Source: an uncultured Calothrix sp. (lineage in GTDB: Bacteria; Cyanobacteriota; Cyanobacteriia; Cyanobacteriales; Nostocaceae). Taken from it: a stretch of DNA of 38,607 bases. The stretch is from contig CALJJQ010000035.1 of NCBI GenBank assembly GCA_937973965.1, positions 1-38,607 of the forward strand, written 5' to 3'. The position numbers and the translations under genes are program-made. Below are positions 8,467-16,789 of this stretch, piece by piece (position 1 is the stretch's first letter; each line of letters opens with the position of its first letter). A model generated the notes under the pieces. The model had not been told where the DNA came from. It did not search any database and worked only from the letters and a program-made list of their open reading frames with translations.

Positions 8467-9145
8467 CCTATGTATGCAAGTATGGTGAATATGCTACCAA
8501 TAATAGTAAAGTCTTAGACTTATATAACTCCGTTATTTTGCTTAATACAGTAGTTCTCTGACAAAATCCGCAAAATCCCAGATTTTTCCCCGTGTTCATC
8601 TCCCTGTTGTTGAAGATATGACGAAATATAGCCCTCATGATTGCAAAGAAGAAGATAAGAAAGGGTTGTTTGAGGAAGGTTTGCAACGGTGTAGTGATGG
8701 GGTAAAGGAAAACTCAAATTAGTTCGATGGAATTCATCAAATTTTATCTGAATTCAACGGGGTGATTATAAAGTTACTAAAACCAAAATTATCGTATATT
8801 GAGCAGTTGCATGAAGAGGTAGTATTGATACGTCTACCAATTCATATTTGTATTCAGCAACGCCGATTTTTCCCATTGCAGCCATTGTAAATGTAAACCA
8901 GGGCTATTGGGTGTGATTTAAATCAATATCATGGGATTTTGGAAGTTGCGCAACTTGCTGTTGACTGAATCAGAAATTATCTACAATACAGATGGGTAAA
9001 CAACCTCCAGAAAGAATAATCACAAGACCTGATTCCTTCGGTAATCCCAAATCCGTCTGAGAAAGTTAGCTAGAGGAATAAATCTCCTACTAACTTTCCA
9101 TCCAAAATCTAAAATCCCCAATTATCCTTCCCCAAGACTGTAATT
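8467..9145. other. 680-bp gap before uvrC with no convincing gene
   Basis: Reading frames on both strands in 8468-8722 have unconvincing composition and no ribosome binding sites. A CCAAAATCTAAAATC stretch resembling the short repeats of heterocystous cyanobacteria lies at 9102-9116, just before uvrC. I see no RNA gene or terminator. Confidence 0.5.
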
Positions 9146-11035
9146 GTGACTGTATCCATAAAACTATCCCCACTGTATAAACAACCCGAACGTTTGGAAA
9201 CCTGTTTGCAGGAAATTCCTTCCGAACCAGGGGTATATTTTATGCGCGATCGCGATGATCGGATTATTTATATTGGTAAATCGCGGAAACTGCGATCGCG
9301 GGTACGTTCCTATTTTCGAGATTCCCAACGGTTGAGCGATCGCATTGCGACGATGGTGAAGTTGGTATGGGAAATTGAGTTTATCGTTACCGATACGGAA
9401 GCGGAAGCTTTAGCTTTAGAAGCGAATTTAATTAAACAACACCAACCCTATTTTAATGTTCTGCTCAAGGACGATAAAAAGTATCCCTTTGTTTGTATTA
9501 CTTGGTCGGAGGAATATCCACGGATTTTTATCACCCGGAAGCGTCAATTAGGTCGGGAAAAAGATAAGTATTATGGTCCCTACACAGACTCGCGGTTGTT
9601 ACGGGAAATTTTGCGCATTTGTAAACGGATTTTTCCCCTCCGTCAACGACCCCAACCCCTATTTAAAGACCGTCCTTGTTTAAATTACGATTTAGGTCGC
9701 TGTCCAGGAGTCTGTCAGTCCTTGATTACCCCCGAAGAATACCGTAAAACCGTCCAAAAAGTAGCAATGGTATTCCAAGGTCGGGGACAGGAACTAATCG
9801 AGGTTCTACAAGCACAGATGTTAGCCCAAGCAGAAGCCTTAAACTTTGAAGTTGCAGCCAGAATCCGTGACCAAATTAGCGGATTAAAATCATTAACTGC
9901 CGATCAAAAAGTCTCCCTCCCTGATGATACCGTATCACGGGATGCGATCGCCCTGGCAATGGACGAACACCATGCTTGTATCCAACTCTTTCAAATTCGT
10001 GCTGGTAAATTAGTCGGAAGACTCGCGTATATGTCCGAAACCCATCAGGAACCAGGAGCGATTTTACAACGGGTGTTAGAAGAACATTATCAAACTGCTG
10101 ACGATGTGGAAATTCCCACCGAAATTATCGTTCAGCATGAGTTACCCGATAGTGAAATGTTAGCAGCAGCGTTAGGACAGCGCAAGGGAAGAAAAATCAA
10201 TATTATCCATCCCCAACGTCAACTCAAAGCCGAACTGATTGAAATGGTGGAAAGGAATGCCCAGTATGAACTACAGCGTTTACAAAAATTTAGCGATCGC
10301 AATCACCAAGCTCTACAGGATTTGGCCAACATTCTGGATTTAACCGACCTTCCCCACCGCATCGAAGGTTACGACATCTCCCACATTCAAGGTTCCAATG
10401 CCGTTGCCTCCCAAGTCGTCTTTATCGACGGTTTACCAGCAAAACAACACTATCGCCATTATAAAATCAAAAACCCCACCGTTACCATCGGCCATTCAGA
10501 TGATTTTGCCAGTTTAGCCGAAGTCATTCAAAGACGTTTTCGGAAATACGTTGAAAATCCAGACCTACAACGACAGGGAAACCCCGACTTTCCCGATTTA
10601 GTCATGATTGATGGAGGAAAAGGACAACTTTCGAGCGTAGTTGCAGTTTTACAACAAATGAATTTGCTCGAAGATATCAACGTTGTTAGTTTAGCCAAAA
10701 AACGCGAAGAAATCTTTTTACCCGGAGAATCCTTTCCCTTACACACCGACCCAGAACAACCCGGAGTTCAACTACTGCGTAGATTACGGGACGAAGCACA
10801 CCGATTCGCAGTATCCTTCCATCGTCAACAACGCAGCGACAAACTTCGGCGATCGCGTCTCGACGAAATCCCCGGTTTAGGACACCATCGTCAAAAAGTC
10901 CTACTCGGGCATTTTCGCTCCATCGATTACATCCGTCAAGCTAGTGTCGAACAGTTAGCAGAAGTTCCCGGTATTGGTTCACGATTAGCAACAGAAATTT
11001 ATAACTATTTCCACCCAACATCAACAATTAACTAA
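9146..11035 (+). CDS. uvrC: UvrC, excinuclease ABC subunit C
   Basis: Full-length (629 residues) nucleotide excision repair nuclease, which makes both incisions around a lesion handed over by UvrAB. The GIY-YIG domain is at about 24-105 ([20 protein letters not shown]). Cys159, Cys178, Cys186 and Cys190 form the conserved cysteine cluster. A UVR UvrB-binding motif is near 230-250 ([15 protein letters not shown]). The RNase H-like second nuclease domain starts around 407 ([20 protein letters not shown]) and includes [14 protein letters not shown]. Two helix-hairpin-helix DNA-binding motifs close the protein ([13 protein letters not shown] and [12 protein letters not shown]). Translation starts at GTG. 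The gene stands alone, with no uvrA or uvrB nearby. Confidence 0.97.
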   Translation: MTVSIKLSPLYKQPERLETCLQEIPSEPGVYFMRDRDDRIIYIGKSRKLRSRVRSYFRDSQRLSDRIATMVKLVWEIEFIVTDTEAEALALEANLIKQHQPYFNVLLKDDKKYPFVCITWSEEYPRIFITRKRQLGREKDKYYGPYTDSRLLREILRICKRIFPLRQRPQPLFKDRPCLNYDLGRCPGVCQSLITPEEYRKTVQKVAMVFQGRGQELIEVLQAQMLAQAEALNFEVAARIRDQISGLKSLTADQKVSLPDDTVSRDAIALAMDEHHACIQLFQIRAGKLVGRLAYMSETHQEPGAILQRVLEEHYQTADDVEIPTEIIVQHELPDSEMLAAALGQRKGRKINIIHPQRQLKAELIEMVERNAQYELQRLQKFSDRNHQALQDLANILDLTDLPHRIEGYDISHIQGSNAVASQVVFIDGLPAKQHYRHYKIKNPTVTIGHSDDFASLAEVIQRRFRKYVENPDLQRQGNPDFPDLVMIDGGKGQLSSVVAVLQQMNLLEDINVVSLAKKREEIFLPGESFPLHTDPEQPGVQLLRRLRDEAHRFAVSFHRQQRSDKLRRSRLDEIPGLGHHRQKVLLGHFRSIDYIRQASVEQLAEVPGIGSRLATEIYNYFHPTSTIN

Positions 11036-11075
11036 TTAATAATAAAGTCCTTTCGTGAAAGAAGGGAACAGGGAG

Positions 11076-11095
11076 AGACGCGACATGTCACGTCT
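11076..11095. repeat. Palindromic repeat, AGACG...CGTCT family (copy 1)
   Basis: AGACGCGACATGTCACGTCT is a near-perfect palindrome with one mismatch, 40 bases after uvrC. Related palindromes with the same AGACG/CGTCT ends occur at 12159, 35894 and 35990. It lacks a U-tract, so it is more likely an interspersed repeat than a terminator. Confidence 0.6.
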
Positions 11096-11220
11096 GCACA
11101 GGGGACACTTTACCCAACTATTCTACTTTTCACAAGACCCAAAAAATTACAAATGCCAGGTTTCTAAGCCTTTAGGATTTACGCATTGACAGAATGGTAA
11201 AATGATGCGGAGAAAAATGA

Positions 11221-12063
11221 GAGTCGTCAACAAAGAGGTATCGGACAATTAGAGAAATCAGCAAAACCTCAACAGCGCAGTGCAATCTAGAACACTACAC
11301 CCTATTTCTGCTATCAGAACCGAAGCATGGGGGGTGCAGTAGATTAGCAGAAATACTTGGAGACGTTTCACATGATAGTGTGAATCGCTTTTTGTTGAGA
11401 GAAAGATAGGAACCAAAGGATTTGTTTGACATAGTAAAGAACATAATAAACTTGATAGGGGGTATTTTAAGTGTTGATGATACAGTCATAGAAAAGCATT
11501 ACAGTCAGCCACAATATACAGAATTAATCGGTTATTTTTGGTCAGGAAAGTATCATAAAAGCATTAAAGGATTAAATTTAATAACGCTATATTATAGCGA
11601 TGTTTATTATAGCGATGTTTATGGACATTCAGTACCAATTAATTACAGAATATATGATAAAAAAGAGGGAAAAACGAAGAACGATTATTTCCAAGAAATG
11701 GTAAGGGAAGTCAGAGATTGGGGTTTAAAACCAAGGCTAGTGACAGGAGATAGTTGGTACTCAGGTGTAGAAAACTTGAAATTTTGAAGAAACCAGAAAT
11801 TAGGTTTTCTATTTGGGATTGAGAAAAACAGAACTGTTTCTAATGAGCCTGGAAAGTATTGTCAGGTAAGCAGTGTGGATATTCCTGACCAAGGTTTGAG
11901 AACTCATTTGAGAGAATTTGGATTTATCAAGTTGTTTAGGAAAGTTTTTAAGAAAGAAGACTCTAGGCACTATATATTATATCTACCATTAGCGATCGCA
12001 TCCTTCAAAATCATGTTTATTCATCCAGATTTTGACAATATTTCGAGCATTATTACTTATTGA
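11221..12063 (+). pseudogene. Transposase remnant (IS4/IS701-like DDE type), inactivated
   Basis: One frame carries recognisable transposase sequence throughout. An N-terminal part is EHYTLFLLSEPKHGG, and the catalytic-core pieces include LSVDDTVIEKHY, YFWSGKYHKSIKGLNLITLYY, KTKNDYFQEMVREV and VTGDSWYSGVENLK. The C-terminal part includes LRTHLREFGFIKLFRK. Two in-frame stops interrupt it: TAG at 11407-11409 and TGA at 11785-11787. A perfect 15-bp in-frame tandem duplication at 11590-11619 repeats YYSDV. The first DDE aspartate (VDDT) and the second (GDSWY) are present. A clear start codon is absent (TGA at 11218). Family assignment is by resemblance of these motifs only; terminal inverted repeats could not be placed with confidence. 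Confidence 0.8.
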
Positions 12064-12158
12064 CAAAAGACCAATGAACTTAACTTATCAGCAATGTCTA
12101 GAGGGTGGGGTAGAATTTGCAAGCAGTTTAATAACTAGGTCTTCCCAATCCAAAATAG

Positions 12159-12179
12159 AGACGACCCGACGGGTCGTCT
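12159..12179. repeat. Palindromic repeat, AGACG...CGTCT family (copy 2)
   Basis: The sequence from 12159 to 12179 is a perfect 21-bp palindrome around a central A (AGACGACCCG-A-CGGGTCGTCT), followed by TTTAC. It lies in the repeat-rich gap between the dead transposase and desB. It could act as a weak terminator on the plus strand. Confidence 0.65.
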
Positions 12180-12183
12180 TTAC

Positions 12184-12282
12184 GGTAATCCAAAATCCAT
12201 AGACGCGAAGCGGATCGACCGAAGGGTAATCCAAAATCCAAAATCGAATAATCCAAAATCTAAAATCTAAAATCCAAAATCA
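12184..12282. repeat. Short tandem AATCCAAAATC/TAAAATC repeats (STRR-like)
   Basis: Degenerate units of AATCCAAAATC and TAAAATC repeat at 12187-12199 and through 12226-12282, separated by a GACGCGAAGCGGATCGACCG motif. Similar units occur at 9102-9116 and 18751-18773. Such short tandemly repeated sequences are a known feature of heterocystous cyanobacterial genomes. They occupy the 3' side of desB. Confidence 0.7.
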
Positions 12283-12284
12283 TA

Positions 12285-13361
12285 TTACTTATCTTTTCGC
12301 CAATAGGAAGTGTAATAAACCCGCTTACCCGTATCCGGAACAAAATGACAGGAAATACAGGAATTCCAAAGCGACTTCCAAATCGGATCACTGGTCTTGC
12401 GATAATATTCTCCCAACAACGGTTTCACTGCGGCTGTCGCTTTTTCCAAATTATAATGGGGCATATTCAAAAAAATATGATGCACCACATGAGTCCCAAT
12501 ATCATGATGGATATGGTTAATGAATCCATAATCCCGATCAACAGTCGATAAAGCACCCTTGAGAAAAGTCCATTCTCCTTCCCGATACCAAGGAAGATCA
12601 GGTTCTGTATGGTGTAAAAATGTGACTAAATCCAGCCAAACAATAAAGACAATATAGGGACCCAGGTAATACTTAATTAACCACATCCATCCCCATTGAT
12701 AGGTTAAAAACCCTAATAACCCCACCATTGCGATCCACAGGGTGGTACTAGTAATCACATCCCATTTTTCCGATGGTTTAAACAGAGGACTACTCGGAGA
12801 AAAGTGAGAACCAGTTTTATTGGGAGAACGCTGGAATAAATAAACAGGATATGCAAATAAAAACAGATAATAGCGACCGATTTTTTGAATCCAGTCCATT
12901 TCTTGATATTGGCTTTCACTCACCGGATACCAGCTCTCATCATTATCAAGATGACCATGATTTTTGTGGTGAGTGCGGTGACTAATTCGCCAGCCATGAT
13001 AGGGTACTAAAATCGGAGTATGGCAAATATGACCCATTAAATCATTTAGCCATTTATGTCGGGAAAATGATTGATGTCCGCAGTCATGTCCAACCACAAA
13101 TAAAGCCCAAAACATCGTTCCTTGCATTAACCAAAAAATCGGTAAAAATAGCCAAGAATCTAGTTTAGAGGCAATTAAATAAAGTGCAGCGATGGTGACA
13201 ACATCACGTCCAAAAAAGAAAAATGATTTCTCCAGATTCGGCTGAAAACATTCTGCGGGAATTACGGCTTTGATGTCTCCTAGCGTGAAGGGTAATTTTG
13301 TCACTTCATCATGAGTATCAAAGCTAGATTGATTGTCTAAACTGATTGTGTTGGATTTCAC
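12285..13361 (-). CDS. desB: Omega-3 (delta-15) acyl-lipid desaturase DesB
   Basis: The 358-residue integral membrane di-iron desaturase introduces the omega-3 double bond into lipid-bound C18 acyl chains, using ferredoxin as electron donor. The three histidine boxes are intact: HDCGH at 92-96, HRTHH at 128-132 and HVVHH at 291-295. GHQSFSRHKWLN and HHIFLNMPHYNLEKA are typical of omega-3 rather than delta-12 enzymes, and the length matches known DesB. Hydrophobic segments lie around 50-90 and 205-250. The start is a GTG without a good ribosome binding site. It is the last of three leftward desaturase genes, 216 bases after desD. Cyanobacterial desB genes are typically cold-induced; nothing here proves that. 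Confidence 0.92.
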   Translation of the reverse strand: MKSNTISLDNQSSFDTHDEVTKLPFTLGDIKAVIPAECFQPNLEKSFFFFGRDVVTIAALYLIASKLDSWLFLPIFWLMQGTMFWALFVVGHDCGHQSFSRHKWLNDLMGHICHTPILVPYHGWRISHRTHHKNHGHLDNDESWYPVSESQYQEMDWIQKIGRYYLFLFAYPVYLFQRSPNKTGSHFSPSSPLFKPSEKWDVITSTTLWIAMVGLLGFLTYQWGWMWLIKYYLGPYIVFIVWLDLVTFLHHTEPDLPWYREGEWTFLKGALSTVDRDYGFINHIHHDIGTHVVHHIFLNMPHYNLEKATAAVKPLLGEYYRKTSDPIWKSLWNSCISCHFVPDTGKRVYYTSYWRKDK

Positions 13362-13517
13362 TTGCTTTTTCGTTCGCGTAATCTCGGACAGTTTGAGTGT
13401 GTGAGGTATTCTGAAGTTAACTTTTGAAAATTAACCCTTAATATTTGTAACATCTGGTGGCAGAAATTACAAATTTATTTGCAAACTTATTATCGGAACT
13501 ATCCCCAGACTAGTTTG

Positions 13518-13540
13518 GAGATGTAGCAATCCTACATCTC
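13518..13540 (-). terminator. Hairpin downstream of desD
   Basis: A perfect 9-bp stem GAGATGTAG/CTACATCTC with a 5-base loop lies about 38 bases after the desD stop. It has no U-tract on the minus strand, so it may stabilise the message 3' end or attenuate transcription into desB rather than terminate it. Confidence 0.45.
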
Positions 13541-13577
13541 TTAAATTTATCCTTGGATAGTTCACAGCAATCCAGAT

Positions 13578-14699
13578 TTAATTCACCAAAATCCTTTGTT
13601 TTCGTGGTGACACTTGATGATCTCCCCGACCCAAATCCTTTAACCAACGATAATTGGCGATTAAAGCACCAACAAAAGTCGGATAAACATTGTATGTAAC
13701 TCCAAATTCTGCACATACTTCTGCGACAATGGGAGCTATTTGTGGATAATGAATATGGCAAATATGGGGATAAAGATGATGGATAGTTTGGTAATTTAAT
13801 CCACCTAAATACCAGTTTAAAAACCAATTACGAGGAGCAAAATCAACTGTTGTTTTCACTTGAGCGATCGCCCACTCTTCATCAACTAAATTTGATTCGG
13901 ATTCGGGTTCGATAAACTCGGCTGGTTCGAGGACATGGGCTAACATAAATACGTTGCAAATCAGGATTCCGTAAGTCATATAGACAAGCAGAAATCCTAT
14001 TAATGCTTCTGTGGGAGAATAACCTAAAGCCATCGGAATGAAGAGAAATATACTTAACCAGATAATTTTTCCAGTTAACAGGATAAATATTTCTTTAGCA
14101 TTTATATGGGGTATGCGATGGTCGTGATAGTGGCGTTTAAATAAGATAATGTAAATATCCGCAAAAGACCAATATAAAGGAATAATCGCGTAGATCAAAT
14201 TAATCAGTAAATGTTGGTAGCGATGATACCATTTATGTTCCATATAGGGAGTCATGCGCACCAATCCATCCCCATGAATCTCCACATCATGGTGCAAAAT
14301 ATTGGTGTACATATGATGGAGTTGATTATGACGGAATCTCCACAAAAAACTGGAAAGACCGATAACATCGTAAATTAATCCAATCATCCCATTTACCGAT
14401 TTATGATTTGAGTAACCACCATGATTCGCATCATGACCGACACTAAAACCAATTCCTGCAATTCCCATTCCTAAAAGGATACAACCAATAATTTTTAGCC
14501 AAATAATCGGTGGGCTAAATAATACCAAACTCCAAGCGGAAATGACCCATCCCAAGATAATCACTGTTTTGAAATACATTGCTGGATGGTCACGCTTGGC
14601 AATTTTATTGCTGAGAAAGTAATCATTGACTTTTTGATTGAGTGTTTGTTGGAAACCACTTGATTTCGCAAATGTGACTTTGGTCGCTGTTTTGGTCAT
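13578..14699 (-). CDS. desD: Delta-6 acyl-lipid desaturase DesD
   Basis: The 373-residue front-end desaturase would convert linoleate to gamma-linolenate and alpha-linolenate to stearidonate in membrane lipids. Histidine boxes are HDANH (89-93), HNQLHH (124-129) and a third box in which the first His is replaced by Gln, QTIHH (304-308). That Gln is the hallmark of delta-6 (front-end) enzymes. As in other cyanobacterial DesD proteins there is no fused cytochrome b5 domain. I chose ATG 14699 (MTKTATKVTF) because the 30 residues available upstream are unlike the family. The gene lies between desA and desB on the same strand, with gaps of 389 and 216 bases. Confidence 0.92.
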   Translation of the reverse strand: MTKTATKVTFAKSSGFQQTLNQKVNDYFLSNKIAKRDHPAMYFKTVIILGWVISAWSLVLFSPPIIWLKIIGCILLGMGIAGIGFSVGHDANHGGYSNHKSVNGMIGLIYDVIGLSSFLWRFRHNQLHHMYTNILHHDVEIHGDGLVRMTPYMEHKWYHRYQHLLINLIYAIIPLYWSFADIYIILFKRHYHDHRIPHINAKEIFILLTGKIIWLSIFLFIPMALGYSPTEALIGFLLVYMTYGILICNVFMLAHVLEPAEFIEPESESNLVDEEWAIAQVKTTVDFAPRNWFLNWYLGGLNYQTIHHLYPHICHIHYPQIAPIVAEVCAEFGVTYNVYPTFVGALIANYRWLKDLGRGDHQVSPRKQRILVN

Positions 14700-14942
14700 G
14701 AAATCTAAATTACAAAAAGAGAAAATACAAAAATACAAGCCATGAATTGGGTAGCTTGGATCAAATATAGGATGGTTTACACAGAGCAACCCATTGTAAC
14801 TACAATTTTGGCTGCTTGTTTCCGGAAATAAACATTTTAGTGATAATTCAACTTTCCTATATCTTCACAAAAGTCATACCCTAAATTAGATTTAAGATGT
14901 TGAATAATCAACCCCTGTACATCAAATACCGTATCCAGAAAT

Positions 14943-14983
14943 TTGCCCCATCTTTGTTATGCTAAGTATACTAGATGGGGCAA
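14943..14983. promoter_or_regulatory. Perfect 11-bp inverted repeat between desA and desD
   Basis: TTGCCCCATCT at 14943-14953 pairs perfectly with AGATGGGGCAA at 14973-14983 across a 19-base spacer. It lies 106-146 bases after the desA stop and about 245 bases before the desD start. On the minus strand it is followed by ATTTCTGG, not a U-tract. It could be a 3' hairpin for desA, a structured leader for desD, or an operator. The rest of the 389-bp gap shows nothing else. Confidence 0.5.
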
Positions 14984-15088
14984 TGAATTAATATTGGAAT
15001 AGCCTCTATTTCAGAACCTGAAACATCAATATTCAAACACAAACCCTATAAACTGGTAACTATCGATAGGTGTCATGTTGAATATGTT

Positions 15089-16156
15089 TTAATATGTACT
15101 GTTTACTGCTTGATTTCGGTATTCCTGAAAAGATAAATAGCCTTCATCTTCTTTGTACAACTGACATTTATCTGTCAAGTCTTTCATTAAAGACCAGGAA
15201 AACTTATATTCATCGTGCAAATATTCACCCCAATTTTCCTTGATGCTTTGATAAGCTTTTCTTAAGTTGTAGGAAGGAATCCCAGTCGAAATATGGTGGG
15301 GAACGTGAACATTAATATCATGGCATAGAAACTCTACCCAGCGAGGATAATCACAGTGAACTGTTCCCGATAGCTGTGCAAGAGCTTCATTCCAATCAGT
15401 TTCCGACTTGAAGGGGACATTTGGTGTAGTATGGTGGACGTATGTAAAAGTACTCATCCAAAAATGATACACGAGCCAAGGTATAAACCAAAACTTAATG
15501 ACACCCCAAATACCCGTAGTTAAAAACAGAGCGGGAAAGGCGATCGCAGCCCCAATTAATACAACAAAAATCGATAACTTGACATTTCCTCGGTCTTTGC
15601 GATCAAAATTACGCCAATCGAAGTGAATCACCAGCCAGTGTCCAATCGAACCAAGCCACCACAACTTTTTGGTTAATAATAGTCGGTATCCAATCCGATA
15701 AACAGGATGCCAAGATTCGTAAACATCAGGACGAATAGGATGCCATGCATTATCGTAATCCAGTTTGTTGGTGTGCTTGTGGTGATAATTATGACCAATA
15801 CGCCAGGAATGGAAGGGATATATTAGTGGTAAAAACGTCAGGTGTCCAACTAAATCGTTAACCCACCGACGGCTAGAAAACGAACGGTGTCCGCAATCAT
15901 GGCCAATCACAAAAAAACCCGTCAGAGCGGTTCCGGTAAAAACCCAAGCGACGGGTAGGAGAAACCAGGGTGCATATGTAATACTTGCGTACCCGAAAAT
16001 TACCATCAGAACACTGATAATCAATCCAGTCCAAGCTTTATGGGGATTTTTTTCAAAACATTCCTTGGGTAGGGATTTGATGATATCCTTCAGCGTGAAA
16101 TCAATTTGATTTGGGGACTGGGTTTGGTTCTGATTGCCTACAATAAACGTTGTCAT
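15089..16156 (-). CDS. desA: Delta-12 acyl-lipid desaturase DesA
   Basis: The 355-residue membrane di-iron desaturase converts lipid-bound oleate to linoleate, the step that feeds DesB and DesD. Histidine boxes are HDCGH at 86-90, HNYHH at 122-126 and HVPHH at 284-288. The HVPHH third box and GHDCGHRSFSSRRWVNDLVG match delta-12 DesA rather than omega-3 enzymes. Hydrophobic segments occur at about 42-62, 66-86 and 193-235. A good ribosome binding site (GAGGA) precedes the ATG. It is the promoter-proximal gene of the desaturase cluster. The next gene upstream is divergent (16790), so the 633-bp gap holds both promoters. Confidence 0.94.
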   Translation of the reverse strand: MTTFIVGNQNQTQSPNQIDFTLKDIIKSLPKECFEKNPHKAWTGLIISVLMVIFGYASITYAPWFLLPVAWVFTGTALTGFFVIGHDCGHRSFSSRRWVNDLVGHLTFLPLIYPFHSWRIGHNYHHKHTNKLDYDNAWHPIRPDVYESWHPVYRIGYRLLLTKKLWWLGSIGHWLVIHFDWRNFDRKDRGNVKLSIFVVLIGAAIAFPALFLTTGIWGVIKFWFIPWLVYHFWMSTFTYVHHTTPNVPFKSETDWNEALAQLSGTVHCDYPRWVEFLCHDINVHVPHHISTGIPSYNLRKAYQSIKENWGEYLHDEYKFSWSLMKDLTDKCQLYKEDEGYLSFQEYRNQAVNSTY

Positions 16157-16789
16157 GAATTCCTCAAAGACTCCTCACCATTAAATGCCATCGCGGTATA
16201 AACCGTCTAGTCTACGAATGTAATTTATGGAAAAATAGCTTGTACAAGAACAGGTATATTTCCTTCCTCCAGTACAGGTTGACAGGACTGTTTGCAAAAA
16301 AAAGCCCCCAAAAAACACACATCAATAAATTATCACCTGTAATGGTGTATATGAGTAGAAAAAAATGCCTAAAGTAATTCTGATTGGTAGGGATAGAATA
16401 CAGGAGACAGGATACATAAAGCTTTTTGATGTTTGGTTGTGTCACAGCGACCGGGAAGTCAAAAATATAGTCAGTCCCCATGTAGATATAAACTTTTCTA
16501 TTGGTTCATTTGTGCCAAAACCATCAACAACTTTTCCCCACTCTTCCCCTTCTCCCCTACTCTTGACGCTCAAGCGCTACTACGTGCCTTTTTTTACTCA
16601 TCAAAATTAATGGGACAGACCACTAGTCCACCATGTTGCTTGGACACGAGGAAACAAGAAAATAGCTCATTCCCACTCCCGATTTCCGACTCCCAACTCC
16701 CTATTTTCAAGTGAGTGAAACATTTTGCCTGGGGATTTTAGTCCTACCTGTAGTAGAATGTCTCACCATCCTGGAATATCAAAATTTTT
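16157..16789. other. 633-bp divergent intergenic region between desA and the peptide-binding lipoprotein gene
   Basis: No reading frame here has convincing protein composition. Pyrimidine-rich stretches (TTTTCCCCACTCTTCCCC at about 16530-16550) and repeated CTCCC-type motifs are common in Nostocales spacers. Promoters for the genes on both sides must lie here, but I cannot place -10 or -35 boxes with confidence. Confidence 0.45.

Noticed and set aside
8468-8722. Overlapping reading frames on the minus strand (8468-8717) and a 34-codon frame on the plus strand (8618-8722)
   Set aside because: Composition is unlike a real protein on the minus strand, no ribosome binding sites are present, and opposite frames cannot all be genes.
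12184-12282. Regularly repeated AATCCAAAATC units considered as a CRISPR array
   Set aside because: Units are only 7-11 bases, lie directly against each other without unique spacers, and no cas genes are present.
13510-13827. 105-codon minus-strand frame inside the 3' part of desD
   Set aside because: It is a shadow of desD in another frame; DesD itself is unambiguous.
16212-16714. Several reading frames of 80-95 codons between desA and the lipoprotein gene
   Set aside because: They overlap each other on both strands, run through pyrimidine-rich spacer sequence and show no domain or ribosome binding site.
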